DNA of 13,398 nt. Origin: Caldisericota bacterium (GTDB lineage: Bacteria; CG03; B21-G15). The position numbers and the translations under genes are program-made. The notes under the pieces are model-generated. The model did no database searches and was not told where the DNA came from. It was given only the letters and a program-made list of their open reading frames with translations. Location of the stretch: assembly GCA_003650255.1 (NCBI GenBank), contig QMOP01000012.1, positions 1-13,398 on the forward strand, given 5' to 3'. Each line of letters opens with the position of its first letter. The stretch's first letter is position 1. Positions 1 through 6,578 of the stretch are shown here, in pieces.

Positions 1-194
1 ATTTTATATTGAATAATCAGAATATCCCTCAGTAAAGGTTCGGACATCTCTAAAATAAGATTATCTATAACTTCAGTAACCTGTTTTTCTATATCTAAAT
101 ATTCCGAATGTTTTATCGGAAAACTAAAATTTCTTAAAAACTCTTCAATATCAATACTTCCACAACTCCAGATATCTAAATATATCCCCTTCAT
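1..194 (-). CDS. Unidentified protein, N-terminal part only (runs off left edge)
   Basis: The first 64 codons of a gene whose remainder lies outside the window; I do not recognise the family. The protein begins MKGIYLDIWSCGSIDIEEF and is acidic, with no signal peptide or membrane segment in the visible part. Its ATG overlaps the TGA of the upstream methyltransferase gene (ATGA at 194-191), the usual sign of translational coupling. A purine-rich AGGAAGTGGGG stretch lies a few bases upstream as a possible ribosome binding site. Being the last visible gene of the nonulosonic-acid operon, it probably also acts in surface-sugar synthesis or transfer, but that is inferred from position only. The frame stays open for all 194 bases, and the coupled start makes a real gene likely. 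Confidence 0.6.
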   Translation of the reverse strand, partial: MKGIYLDIWSCGSIDIEEFLRNFSFPIKHSEYLDIEKQVTEVIDNLILEMSEPLLRDILIIQYK

Positions 195-862
195 TTAACC
201 CCACTTCCTAACAACATAAGTTCCACAGAAAATCGGATGAACTTATTTTTGCTTCTTATATGTTTGGGCCAAAGCCACCTTATAATGGAACTAAAAAACT
301 TAATAAATGGATATTTCCACACGATAGGAAGTTGATAAAAATATTCAACAACAACATTTTTAAAACCATGTAAGATGAGCAATTTCTCTAAAGATTCTTT
401 GGTATATGGCCTCTTATGTGTAAAATCTGAGTAAAAAAGTTTAAACTGTGAATACCAATCAGGAGTCAAAATAATAACCCTCCCCTTTTCTTTTAATACT
501 CTATATGTCTCATTAAGGAAATTATGTGGCTCAGATAAATGCTCTATAAAAGATTTTGAAAATATCACATCAAAACTCTCATCTTTATAGGGCAAACGCT
601 CCATCTCTAAATCACAAATGGAAACATCATAACCAGAGTTAACCAAAAACTGAACTGTATTTTCACATATATCCACTCCTTTAACTTTAAAACCTAATTC
701 TTTAAAAGACTCAAGAAAATCTCCTCTTCCACATCCTACATCTAAAACTTCCATAGGAGCTTTTAAAGAGAATCTATTTATAAGATACATAACCAGTTCC
801 AAAGGATATTTTGTCTTCGGTTTTTCAATCTCCGAGTAATAAATTTTATTATAATCTTTCAT
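191..862 (-). CDS. Class I SAM-dependent methyltransferase (Methyltransf_11 type)
   Basis: A 223-residue protein predicted to transfer a methyl group from S-adenosylmethionine, probably to a sugar or sugar-lipid given its operon. The N-terminal half has a clear Rossmann motif I, VLDVGCGRGDF (residues 39-49). It is followed by the acidic end of strand 2 (VKGVDI), a motif-II region around LPYKDESFDVIFSKSFIEHL, and NETYRVLKEKGRVIILTP, all typical of the Methyltransf_11/UbiE-like fold. The acceptor cannot be read from sequence. A longer reading starts at 889 but overlaps the dehydrogenase gene. I prefer the ATG at 862, four bases after that gene's TAG stop, although its ribosome binding site is weak. 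The stop overlaps the next start as ATGA. A role in O-methylating the nonulosonic acid or its glycan is inference from context. Confidence 0.85.
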   Translation of the reverse strand: MKDYNKIYYSEIEKPKTKYPLELVMYLINRFSLKAPMEVLDVGCGRGDFLESFKELGFKVKGVDICENTVQFLVNSGYDVSICDLEMERLPYKDESFDVIFSKSFIEHLSEPHNFLNETYRVLKEKGRVIILTPDWYSQFKLFYSDFTHKRPYTKESLEKLLILHGFKNVVVEYFYQLPIVWKYPFIKFFSSIIRWLWPKHIRSKNKFIRFSVELMLLGSGVK

Positions 863-866
863 TTTA

Positions 867-1700
867 CTACCAAATACTCCATCCGCCATCTACAACTAAC
901 ACAGCTCCTGTCATATAACTTGAAGCATCAGAAGCAAGAAATATAAAAGGACCTCTTAATTCACTTACCTTACACATTCTACCTAAAGGACTTCTCTCAC
1001 TAAATCTTTCTTTGAAATCTCTTGGGTGGTTATTTTCAACTCCATGAGGTACAATAGTATTTACTCTGATTCCCTCTCTTGCATAAAGAGTTGCAAGATA
1101 GCGTGTAAATCCAGGTATAAAAGATTTTGTCACTATATAGTCAACAGGTTTATAAACCTGTCCTCTTTTCCTTTTCTCTCTATAAAGCCTCTGATCCGGA
1201 GCAACTATTGCATAGGTGGAACTAACGTTAATAATATTTCCGCTTCTCCACTTCAACATCTCTTTAATTACGCGCTGAGTAACAAGAATTAAACCTATCA
1301 TATTTACTTCTATTGATTTCCTGAGCAAATCTAAAGGATAATTTTCAAATCTTGTGGGATTAACTTTTTTTACATTTGCAATATCAAACTTGGCATCTAT
1401 TGCTGCATTATTCACAAGAACATCTATCTTTCCAAATTCTTTAAGCACAATTCTAATTCCTGATTCAATAGAATCTCTTTTTGTTACATCAAGATATATT
1501 CCAATAGATTTTCTTTTATACTTTTTAGAAAGTTCTCCGGAAAATCTTTTAATATCTTTTTCTGGCTTTATATCACTCACAACGACATTTGCTCCTGCAG
1601 AAGAAAAGGCATCACATATTTCTCTGCCTATTAAACCACATGCTCCAGTCACCAATATAACTTTTCCTGACAAATCAAACTCTGAAAATCCCTTCCTCAT
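867..1700 (-). CDS. Short-chain dehydrogenase/reductase, PtmA-like
   Basis: A 277-residue classical SDR, an NAD(P)-dependent oxidoreductase probably acting on a sugar or sugar nucleotide. It has the cofactor motif TGACGLIG (18-25), NNAA (97-100), catalytic serines NVSS (158-161) and the Tyr-Lys pair in YIVTK (Tyr188, Lys192). The C terminus GAVLVVDGGWSIW is typical. The insertion between the catalytic Ser and Tyr (APDQRLYREKRKRGQVYKP) and the general layout recall the PtmA-type enzymes found beside CMP-nonulosonic-acid genes in flagellin-glycosylation loci; this is a resemblance from memory. The start is ATG at 1700, behind a very strong GGAGGAGG site, and lies 9 bases after the Gfo/Idh gene. 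Substrate and direction are unknown; the pairing with a Gfo/Idh oxidoreductase suggests two linked redox steps. Confidence 0.9.
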   Translation of the reverse strand: MRKGFSEFDLSGKVILVTGACGLIGREICDAFSSAGANVVVSDIKPEKDIKRFSGELSKKYKRKSIGIYLDVTKRDSIESGIRIVLKEFGKIDVLVNNAAIDAKFDIANVKKVNPTRFENYPLDLLRKSIEVNMIGLILVTQRVIKEMLKWRSGNIINVSSTYAIVAPDQRLYREKRKRGQVYKPVDYIVTKSFIPGFTRYLATLYAREGIRVNTIVPHGVENNHPRDFKERFSERSPLGRMCKVSELRGPFIFLASDASSYMTGAVLVVDGGWSIW

Positions 1701-1709
1701 TTCCTCCTC

Positions 1710-2693
1710 CTAATCATTATTAGAAAAGATAACATTACGAGCTATTTTTACAGATAACAATGCTTCTTCTATCCCAGGTAATGGTTCAGTATCTGTAGCT
1801 ATACATTTAAAAAAGTATTTTATTTCATCAATAAATAACTTATTCCTTTCTACCCTGACATCAAATTGGAATTTTTTACCTTTTTTAAATAAACATAATT
1901 TTCCATTGTAATAATCAAAAATAACTCTTCCATAATCACAGACAACTTCCCAGATTCTTGTGGGAGGAGACTGAATATAATCCAGATGAATATTTGAAAC
2001 AACTCCACTTTCAAATCTAATGAGAATATCTACTGCATGCTCTGTATTTATCTCAAGATGGGAACCGAAACTAGGTACTCCAGTAACAGAAACAGGTTTT
2101 CCAAATAACCAGATCGCCATATCAATATCATGAGAAAGTGTAAGTGCTGGTCCTCCTCCTAATTCTCTTCTTCCAGCATAACTAATTCTATAGTCCTCCC
2201 ATGGATGCCAATCTGGAAGATATTCTCCCCATACACTTCTTGAAAAAAGAGGTTTACCTATACTTCCCTTCTGTATCAAATTTTTGATCTTCTTAAAAGC
2301 AGGGTGAAATCTCATCATATATCCTACCATAACCTTGAGATTTTTTCTTCTCACAATTGACAACAATCTTCTCTCCTTCTTTCCCACTTTATGAGAAATC
2401 GGCTTCTCAATAAAAAGATGGGAACCTGCTAAAGCACATTTATATGCCGTTTCTACATGTAGTGATGTTGGGTTTGTAATAAATGAGACAAAAGGTTTAC
2501 TTTCTTTCAAAGCTTTCTCCAAATCACTATATACAGGAAATTCCTCTTTTACCTCTCTAAATGGATACCCTCTTTTTCTGTATAAGAAAATATTTTTATA
2601 ACCAAGGGAAAGAAGATTTTTTAAATGTCTCTTTCCTATAGAACCAATACCACAAATAAGAATAGGAATATTTTTATTTAAGGTTTTATACAT
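1710..2693 (-). CDS. Gfo/Idh/MocA-family sugar oxidoreductase
   Basis: A 327-residue NAD(P)-dependent oxidoreductase. The N-terminal Rossmann fold has GIGSIG (15-20). The family's catalytic lysine lies in FIEKPISH (Lys96), and the C-terminal alpha/beta domain has LSHDIDMAIWLFG, where the family's His/Asp pair sits. Length is normal (families run about 320-380). Members oxidise, reduce or dehydrate sugars, inositols and nucleotide sugars. Here the position directly after a CMP-sugar transferase gene and before an SDR points to modification of a surface sugar or supply of its precursor. The gene overlaps the end of the CMP transferase gene by 16 bases (ATG at 2693, upstream TAA at 2678), so the two are probably co-translated. 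The exact substrate cannot be inferred. Confidence 0.9.
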   Translation of the reverse strand: MYKTLNKNIPILICGIGSIGKRHLKNLLSLGYKNIFLYRKRGYPFREVKEEFPVYSDLEKALKESKPFVSFITNPTSLHVETAYKCALAGSHLFIEKPISHKVGKKERRLLSIVRRKNLKVMVGYMMRFHPAFKKIKNLIQKGSIGKPLFSRSVWGEYLPDWHPWEDYRISYAGRRELGGGPALTLSHDIDMAIWLFGKPVSVTGVPSFGSHLEINTEHAVDILIRFESGVVSNIHLDYIQSPPTRIWEVVCDYGRVIFDYYNGKLCLFKKGKKFQFDVRVERNKLFIDEIKYFFKCIATDTEPLPGIEEALLSVKIARNVIFSNND

Positions 2694-3391
2694 TTTGTAT
2701 TTTTCACTAAATATTCTGCCCTTTCAAGGTCCTCTTCTTTATCAATATCAACAGCATATTCTGAACTTATTTCATAACCCAAAATTTTTTTCCCGGTCAT
2801 ACTTCTATATTTCCTAAAACTCTGATACCTAAAAATATCCAGATAACCTGTCTGCCAGTAAACGATAGGTAATTTCTGTCTTGGCATGTTATAGGGCTCT
2901 CTTACACTCCTCAAACTCAATATGGGTTTTAAATACTTTCCTTTCTTTCTCCACATTTTATATGGAGTAAGAGGAGACTTACATACTGTCCTTAAACTAT
3001 CTGCACCTGAAGTATTAATAAATATTTTGATGGCTTTTTCTATATCCTGTTTAAACCTCACAGGCGAAGTAGGTCTCAAATGTAATACTATATCTGGAAT
3101 GTATTTTTCTTCTTTAAGATAATCCAATAGATGCTTAAACACTGGATAATCTGGAGTATCGTCCAAGGCAAGTTTTTTAGGTCTCAAAAAAGGAACCTCT
3201 GCACCATAATTTTTTGCAATTTCTGCAATTTCAGGTGAGTCAGTAGTACATATAACTCTATCCACTCTTTTTACACTTAACCCTGCTTTAATACTATAAG
3301 CTATAAGGGGATGACCGGCAATTATTCTAATATTTTTGTTTTTTATCCCTTTGCTTCCACCTCGTGCTGGTATAACAGCAATTATCTTCAC
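2678..3391 (-). CDS. neuA: CMP-nonulosonic acid synthetase (acylneuraminate cytidylyltransferase family)
   Basis: A 237-residue cytidylyltransferase that couples CTP to a 2-keto-3-deoxy sugar acid to give the CMP-sugar used by glycosyltransferases. The N-terminal nucleotide-binding loop is clear, IPARGGSKGIKNKN (from residue 7), with CTTDSPEIAEIA, LRPTSPVR in the middle, and the metal-binding VDIDKEEDLERAE near the C terminus. Length matches the single-domain bacterial enzymes. The gene starts with GTG at 3391, overlapping the synthase TGA (GTGA), with AAGGA as a moderate ribosome binding site. Family members act on Neu5Ac, KDN, legionaminic or pseudaminic acid, and sequence alone does not fix which. 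The neighbouring phosphatase and synthase favour a sugar made through a 9-phosphate. Confidence 0.92.
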   Translation of the reverse strand: MKIIAVIPARGGSKGIKNKNIRIIAGHPLIAYSIKAGLSVKRVDRVICTTDSPEIAEIAKNYGAEVPFLRPKKLALDDTPDYPVFKHLLDYLKEEKYIPDIVLHLRPTSPVRFKQDIEKAIKIFINTSGADSLRTVCKSPLTPYKMWRKKGKYLKPILSLRSVREPYNMPRQKLPIVYWQTGYLDIFRYQSFRKYRSMTGKKILGYEISSEYAVDIDKEEDLERAEYLVKNTKCIKP

Positions 3392-4272
3392 AATGTTTCC
3401 TTATCCCTCAATTTTTCCTTTACTTTAAATTCCGATTCATATACTCTCTTAACTCCATCACCTAACCAAATTGGCAATGCTTTTAAATCCCTAACAAGTC
3501 TCCTTAAACCAGAAAATTCTATACTTGCTCCCTGATCAGTTCCCCACATGGCTCTATCTATGGTAATATGCCTCTCTATAACTCTTGCACCAAGCGTGGT
3601 TGCTACAAGACTAGCAGAAATTCCAAGTTCATGTCCACTATAACCAATAATCGCCTGTGGAAACTTTTTCTTTAAAGTTTGAATATACCTTAAATTCAAC
3701 TCTTCTGGTTTTGCTGGGTAAGAAGAATTACAATGCATAATTATAAGTTCAACTTTATTAAGGACTTTTACTGCTTTCTCAATTTCTTCTTCTGTGCTCA
3801 TTCCTGTTGAAAGTATTACTGGTTTTCCTATAGAGTTAACTTTTTCTAATAGTTCTCTATCAGTTAACTTTGCAGATGGAATCTTATGACAAGGCACGTT
3901 GAATTTTTCCAAGAACTCAACACTGGGTATATCCCAAGCCGAAGCAAACCATACAACTCCCTTTCTTTTACAATACTCATCTATCTCCCTGTACTCTTCC
4001 TCTCCGAATTCTATCCTTTTTTTATACTCAAAATATGTCATATCTCCCCAAGGTGTTTCAATTATTCTATCTCTAACTTTAGGTGGAACACAGATTTCCG
4101 GTGTCCTTTTTTGAAATTTAACCGCATCCACTCCACATAAAACCGCCATATCAATAATTTTCTTTGCAATTTCTATTGAACCATTATGATTTATTCCAAT
4201 TTCTCCTATGAAAAATACATCTCCCACCTCAGATATCACTTTATTTCCAATTCTTATCTCTTTTTTCGCCAC
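3388..4272 (-). CDS. neuB: Nonulosonic acid synthase, NeuB-like TIM barrel without SAF domain
   Basis: A 294-residue PEP-dependent aldol condensing enzyme that joins a hexose or hexosamine (or its 6-phosphate) with phosphoenolpyruvate to form a nine-carbon keto acid. Visible motifs are GEIGINHNG (23-31), VKFQKR, the LSTGMST strand, HCNSSYPA (180-187), IGYSGHELG with His214, and ERHITIDRAMWGTDQGAS with His235. The two histidines match the metal ligands known in meningococcal NeuB. Most family members are about 335-350 residues with a C-terminal SAF (antifreeze-like) domain, but this one stops right after the barrel. The start is GTG at 4272 behind AAGGAGG, overlapping the phosphatase gene by 32 bases, and the stop overlaps the neuA start. 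The sugar formed is uncertain; a KDN-type product is one possibility. Confidence 0.9.
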   Translation of the reverse strand: MAKKEIRIGNKVISEVGDVFFIGEIGINHNGSIEIAKKIIDMAVLCGVDAVKFQKRTPEICVPPKVRDRIIETPWGDMTYFEYKKRIEFGEEEYREIDEYCKRKGVVWFASAWDIPSVEFLEKFNVPCHKIPSAKLTDRELLEKVNSIGKPVILSTGMSTEEEIEKAVKVLNKVELIIMHCNSSYPAKPEELNLRYIQTLKKKFPQAIIGYSGHELGISASLVATTLGARVIERHITIDRAMWGTDQGASIEFSGLRRLVRDLKALPIWLGDGVKRVYESEFKVKEKLRDKETL

Positions 4273-4771
4273 TTTTCCTCCTTTTTACATTTAAAATCAT
4301 ATCACATATCTCCCTCACAAACCCTTCTCCTCCCTTCTTTTTTGATACATAATCTGCTTTCTCTTTTACCTCATCAACTGCATTACTTGGTACAGCAGAA
4401 AAACCTACAATATTCATAAGTTCCAAATCCTGTATATCATCACAACAGAACAAAACCTTAGAATCATCAAATTTAAATTTTCTCTTCCAACTATAATATG
4501 TCTCTAATTTATCCTTAACTCCAAATGCGGCTAAATCTACTTTTAACTTTTCAGCCCTTCTTTTTGCTGCTAAACAATTCTCAGAACTTAAAATAGCAAC
4601 CTTAATATTTGCTTCCTTTATCAACTCCAAACCTTTTCCATCTATTCTTGAAAATCTCAATAACTCATTTCCGAATCTATCAACATAAACACTCCCATCC
4701 GTTAAAACCCCATCAACATCTAATAGTAAAACCTCTATATTTTTCAAAATCTTATTCTTTCTTTTTGTCAT
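4241..4771 (-). CDS. KdsC-family HAD phosphatase, KDN-9-phosphate-phosphatase-like
   Basis: A 176-residue type C0 HAD phosphatase. Motif I is LLDVDGVLTDG (nucleophile Asp18, acid/base Asp20), motif II is Ser62 in ILSSEN, motif III is the lysine in KDKL, and motif IV is DDIQDLE (Asp111-Asp112, with Cys110 where the family often has Gly). The C-terminal KKGGEGFVREICDMIL is the usual substrate-facing tail. Residues Glu64, Arg72 and Lys75 (in SSENCLAAKRRAEKLK) align with the Glu/Arg/Lys set that I recall as specific for KDN-9-phosphate phosphatase, whereas E. coli KdsC has Arg at the Glu position. A role in dephosphorylating a nonulosonate 9-phosphate is therefore likelier than KDO-8-phosphate, supported by the adjacent synthase. 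The start at 4771 is chosen over 4798 because GAGG precedes it; it overlaps the regulator gene by 20 bases. Confidence 0.88.
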   Translation of the reverse strand: MTKRKNKILKNIEVLLLDVDGVLTDGSVYVDRFGNELLRFSRIDGKGLELIKEANIKVAILSSENCLAAKRRAEKLKVDLAAFGVKDKLETYYSWKRKFKFDDSKVLFCCDDIQDLELMNIVGFSAVPSNAVDEVKEKADYVSKKKGGEGFVREICDMILNVKRRKSGEKRDKNWK

Positions 4772-5234
4772 ACTCTCTAACCTCAAACAATTTATCAATT
4801 ACAAACATATATAGTGTTCTTAGTTCATTCCATCTCTCTTTTATAAATCTATCACCTCCACTAAGAACTTTTCTTTCAAATTTATTCACTTCTTCTAAAA
4901 TATCTGAAAATCTTTTAATAAACCTATTCATAAATATTTCCAAGACATTAGAATTTGCCATATAATAATCTTTTCTCCCTTTACCAACCCAAACCTTTTT
5001 CACTGCACCCCAGCTTTCAAGATATCTTATGTTTATTGATGCTGATGCTTTACTTATTCCAAGTTTTTCAACCATCTCATTTAAAGAAACGGGTTCCTTA
5101 CTTAAATATAAAAGTGCATAAATCTGTCCAACTATAGGACTTAAACTAAGACGGGATGCAAGCATTCCACCAAGATTTGCAAACTCAATCTTTATCCTCT
5201 CAACCTCATTCATCTTTTTATTTTTTCCATTCAT
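4752..5234 (-). CDS. GbsR/MarR-type winged-helix transcriptional regulator
   Basis: A 160-residue DNA-binding protein. Residues about 30-91 read as a GbsR-like winged helix: SPIVGQIYALLYLSKEPVSL, then EKLGISKASASINIRYLESW as the recognition region, then the wing with GKGRKDYY. The C-terminal half is helical and charged (SDILEEVNKFERKVLSGG) and is probably the dimerisation part. There is no sensory domain of known type. As first gene of the sugar operon it most likely controls that operon. A palindrome overlapping the predicted start site (5238-5255) is a natural autoregulatory target, though this is inference. Neither candidate start (ATG at 5234, or Met8 at 5213) has a good ribosome binding site; 5234 lies only about 17 bases from the predicted transcription start. 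Confidence 0.87.
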   Translation of the reverse strand: MNGKNKKMNEVERIKIEFANLGGMLASRLSLSPIVGQIYALLYLSKEPVSLNEMVEKLGISKASASINIRYLESWGAVKKVWVGKGRKDYYMANSNVLEIFMNRFIKRFSDILEEVNKFERKVLSGGDRFIKERWNELRTLYMFVIDKLFEVREYDKKKE

Positions 5235-5237
5235 AAC

Positions 5238-5255
5238 GTTTAATATGTTCTAAAC
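5238..5255. promoter_or_regulatory. Candidate operator palindrome at the sugar-operon start site
   Basis: Inverted repeat GTTTA-(8)-TAAAC, spanning the predicted +1 just downstream of the -10 box of the regulator-led operon. Placement and size suit a dimeric MarR/GbsR-type repressor, with the adjacent 4752-5234 product as obvious candidate. Five-base arms in AT-rich DNA are weak evidence alone. Confidence 0.4.
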
Positions 5256-5257
5256 AA

Positions 5258-5286
5258 AGTATACAATGAAAATTTTACTTTGTCAA
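5258..5286 (-). promoter_or_regulatory. Sigma70 promoter of the nonulosonic-acid operon
   Basis: TTGACA (5286-5281), a 17-base spacer and TATACT (5263-5258), a near-consensus housekeeping promoter. It starts only about 20 bases after the carbamate kinase stop codon, and the expected transcription start is near 5251. No intrinsic terminator separates it from the upstream unit. Confidence 0.85.
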
Positions 5287-5305
5287 GTATTTTTTGAAAG
5301 GAAAT

Positions 5306-6256
5306 TTAATCTGGAAAGATATGTGTTCCTGCTTTTCCCTCAAGTGCCTCTGGTATTTTCTCTGGACATGTTATTATTCCGTGCTTCCCACCATTCTCCA
5401 GATACCTTATAATTGCCTCTATTTTTGGAAGCATACTTCCTTTAGCAAAATGACCTTCTTCCATATACTTTTTTGCCTCTGATACAGTCATCCTGTCAAT
5501 CCCTTTCTGGTCTGGTTTCCCAAAATTAAGATAAACTTTATCAACTGCTGTGGATATCAAAAACAGATCTGCTTTTATGTTTCTCGCAAGAAGTGAAGAA
5601 GCAAGGTCTTTATCAATAACAGCAGCACAACCCTTTATAATCCCATCCTCTCTCAAATAAACAGGAATTCCTCCACCACCCACTGCTATAACAACAAATC
5701 CAGCTCTTGCAAGATGTTCTATTGCATTTTCTTCTAATATTTCCTTTGGCTCAGGAGAAGGAACAACACGTCTATATCCTCTACCTGCATCCTCCATAAC
5801 ATCCCAGCCATCCTTCTCTTTTCTCTCCAGTGCCTCTTCTTTTGTCATAAAAGGACCGATTGGCTTTGTTGGATTTTTAAATGCTGGATCATTTTTATCA
5901 ACAAGAACCCTTGTTACAACTGTAACTACCTCCTTTTTCATCCCTCTTAGACGAAACTCATTACTTAGTGCCTGCTGAAAATTATATCCAATAGCACCCT
6001 GAGTATCTGCACCGCATGAATCAAGTGGGACAGGATGAAGCCCTATTGCTTTTCTTGCTATTTCGCTTCTCAAAAGAATGAACCCAACCTGAGGACCATT
6101 TCCATGGGTAATAATTACTTCCCAACCCTTCTCAATCATTGTTGCAATATGTTTCATTGTATCAACAGCAGCATGATACTGGTCTTCAACTGTCTGATGA
6201 TCCTTATCCTTTATTAAAGAATTACCACCAACAGCGACAACAGCAAGTTTACTCAT
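5306..6256 (-). CDS. arcC: Carbamate kinase
   Basis: A 316-residue amino-acid-kinase-fold enzyme that reversibly transfers phosphate from carbamoyl phosphate to ADP. In catabolism it yields ATP plus carbamate, which falls apart to ammonia and CO2. Motifs are AVGGNSLI (8-15), THGNGPQVG, PLDSCGADTQGAIGY, AVGGGGIPV, the VIDKDLASSLLA stretch and the C-terminal GHFAKGSMLPKIEA followed by AGTHI. Length is normal for ArcC and no key stretch is missing. The start at 6256 follows an excellent AGGAGG. It is the last gene of a unit with two transcarbamylases, which would supply its carbamoyl phosphate; a catabolic, ATP-yielding role is the simplest reading. I see no arginine deiminase or antiporter here, so a classical arginine deiminase pathway is not supported by this window. 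Confidence 0.96.
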   Translation of the reverse strand: MSKLAVVAVGGNSLIKDKDHQTVEDQYHAAVDTMKHIATMIEKGWEVIITHGNGPQVGFILLRSEIARKAIGLHPVPLDSCGADTQGAIGYNFQQALSNEFRLRGMKKEVVTVVTRVLVDKNDPAFKNPTKPIGPFMTKEEALERKEKDGWDVMEDAGRGYRRVVPSPEPKEILEENAIEHLARAGFVVIAVGGGGIPVYLREDGIIKGCAAVIDKDLASSLLARNIKADLFLISTAVDKVYLNFGKPDQKGIDRMTVSEAKKYMEEGHFAKGSMLPKIEAIIRYLENGGKHGIITCPEKIPEALEGKAGTHIFPD

Positions 6257-6273
6257 CTTCCCTCCTAATTACA

Positions 6274-6378
6274 TCAATGTTTCCTACTAGCAAGCCTTTT
6301 CCGCTCTCTTATAACCAGAAAAAGAACAATCAGACCAGCCAGCAATCCTCCACCAAGAACAATATAAGCACTTATCAT
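6274..6378 (-). CDS. 34-residue single-span membrane micro-protein
   Basis: Begins MISAYIVLGGGLLAG, continues with LIVLFLVIRERKRLASRKH: one glycine-containing hydrophobic helix (about residues 4-23) followed by a strongly basic tail, predicting N-out/C-in insertion in the inner membrane. The start is well supported. Its ATG overlaps the TGA of the 67-residue gene (ATGA at 6378-6375), and AAGGAGAGG lies just upstream. It ends 17 bases before the carbamate kinase start. I do not recognise a family; it could be a small subunit or regulator of a membrane complex linked to the carbamoyl unit. A spurious reading is possible at this length, but overlap, ribosome binding site and clean topology together argue for a gene. 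Confidence 0.7.
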   Translation of the reverse strand: MISAYIVLGGGLLAGLIVLFLVIRERKRLASRKH

Positions 6379-6578
6379 ATACCTCTCCTTTCTTCAAAAA
6401 TCTCCATTCCGTCCAGAAGATATGCAATCACTGCGAAAATTATAACAGAACAAACACCTATTACTGCTAAAATCCAGGATGGCTTTATAACAAGTGAAAC
6501 AACCACCATCCCAGTAAATGAAGCTGTGGAAAGAGTATAAAAAAACTTCACAAGATTATCCCTCTGCCTTATATTCAT
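6375..6578 (-). CDS. 67-residue two-span membrane micro-protein
   Basis: A small membrane protein with a basic N terminus (MNIRQRDNLVKFF), two hydrophobic stretches (about residues 13-30 and 34-54, the second including ILAVIGVCSVIIFAVIAYLL), and a charged tail DGMEIFEERRGI. Its ATG overlaps the stop of the upstream transcarbamylase gene (ATGA at 6578-6575), and its own TGA overlaps the next start in the same way, so the three are translationally linked. The general shape recalls small two-helix membrane families such as DUF6722, but I would not assign one. A partner role with the 34-residue protein is likely from position. Function is unknown; membrane anchoring of the carbamoyl enzymes or a small transport role are guesses. 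Confidence 0.78.
   Translation of the reverse strand: MNIRQRDNLVKFFYTLSTASFTGMVVVSLVIKPSWILAVIGVCSVIIFAVIAYLLDGMEIFEERRGI

Noticed and set aside
860..889. ATG at 889 as start of the methyltransferase
   Set aside because: It lies inside the SDR gene; the ATG at 862, four bases after the SDR stop, gives a standard length and N terminus.
1354..1713. 119-codon plus-strand open frame opposite the SDR gene
   Set aside because: Lies antisense to a clear SDR with all family motifs; its protein is low-complexity Ser/Phe/Ile-rich, as expected for a shadow frame.
4769..4798. ATG at 4798 as start of the phosphatase
   Set aside because: No ribosome site precedes it, it would add nine residues not typical of the family, and ATG at 4771 has GAGG upstream.
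4609..4965. 118-codon plus-strand open frame opposite the phosphatase and regulator genes
   Set aside because: Antisense to two well-supported genes, with no ribosome site and no family motif.
6139..6540. 133-codon plus-strand open frame across carbamate kinase and the micro genes
   Set aside because: Ser/Thr/Gln-rich shadow translation; the minus strand holds arcC and the coupled micro membrane genes with proper ribosome sites.
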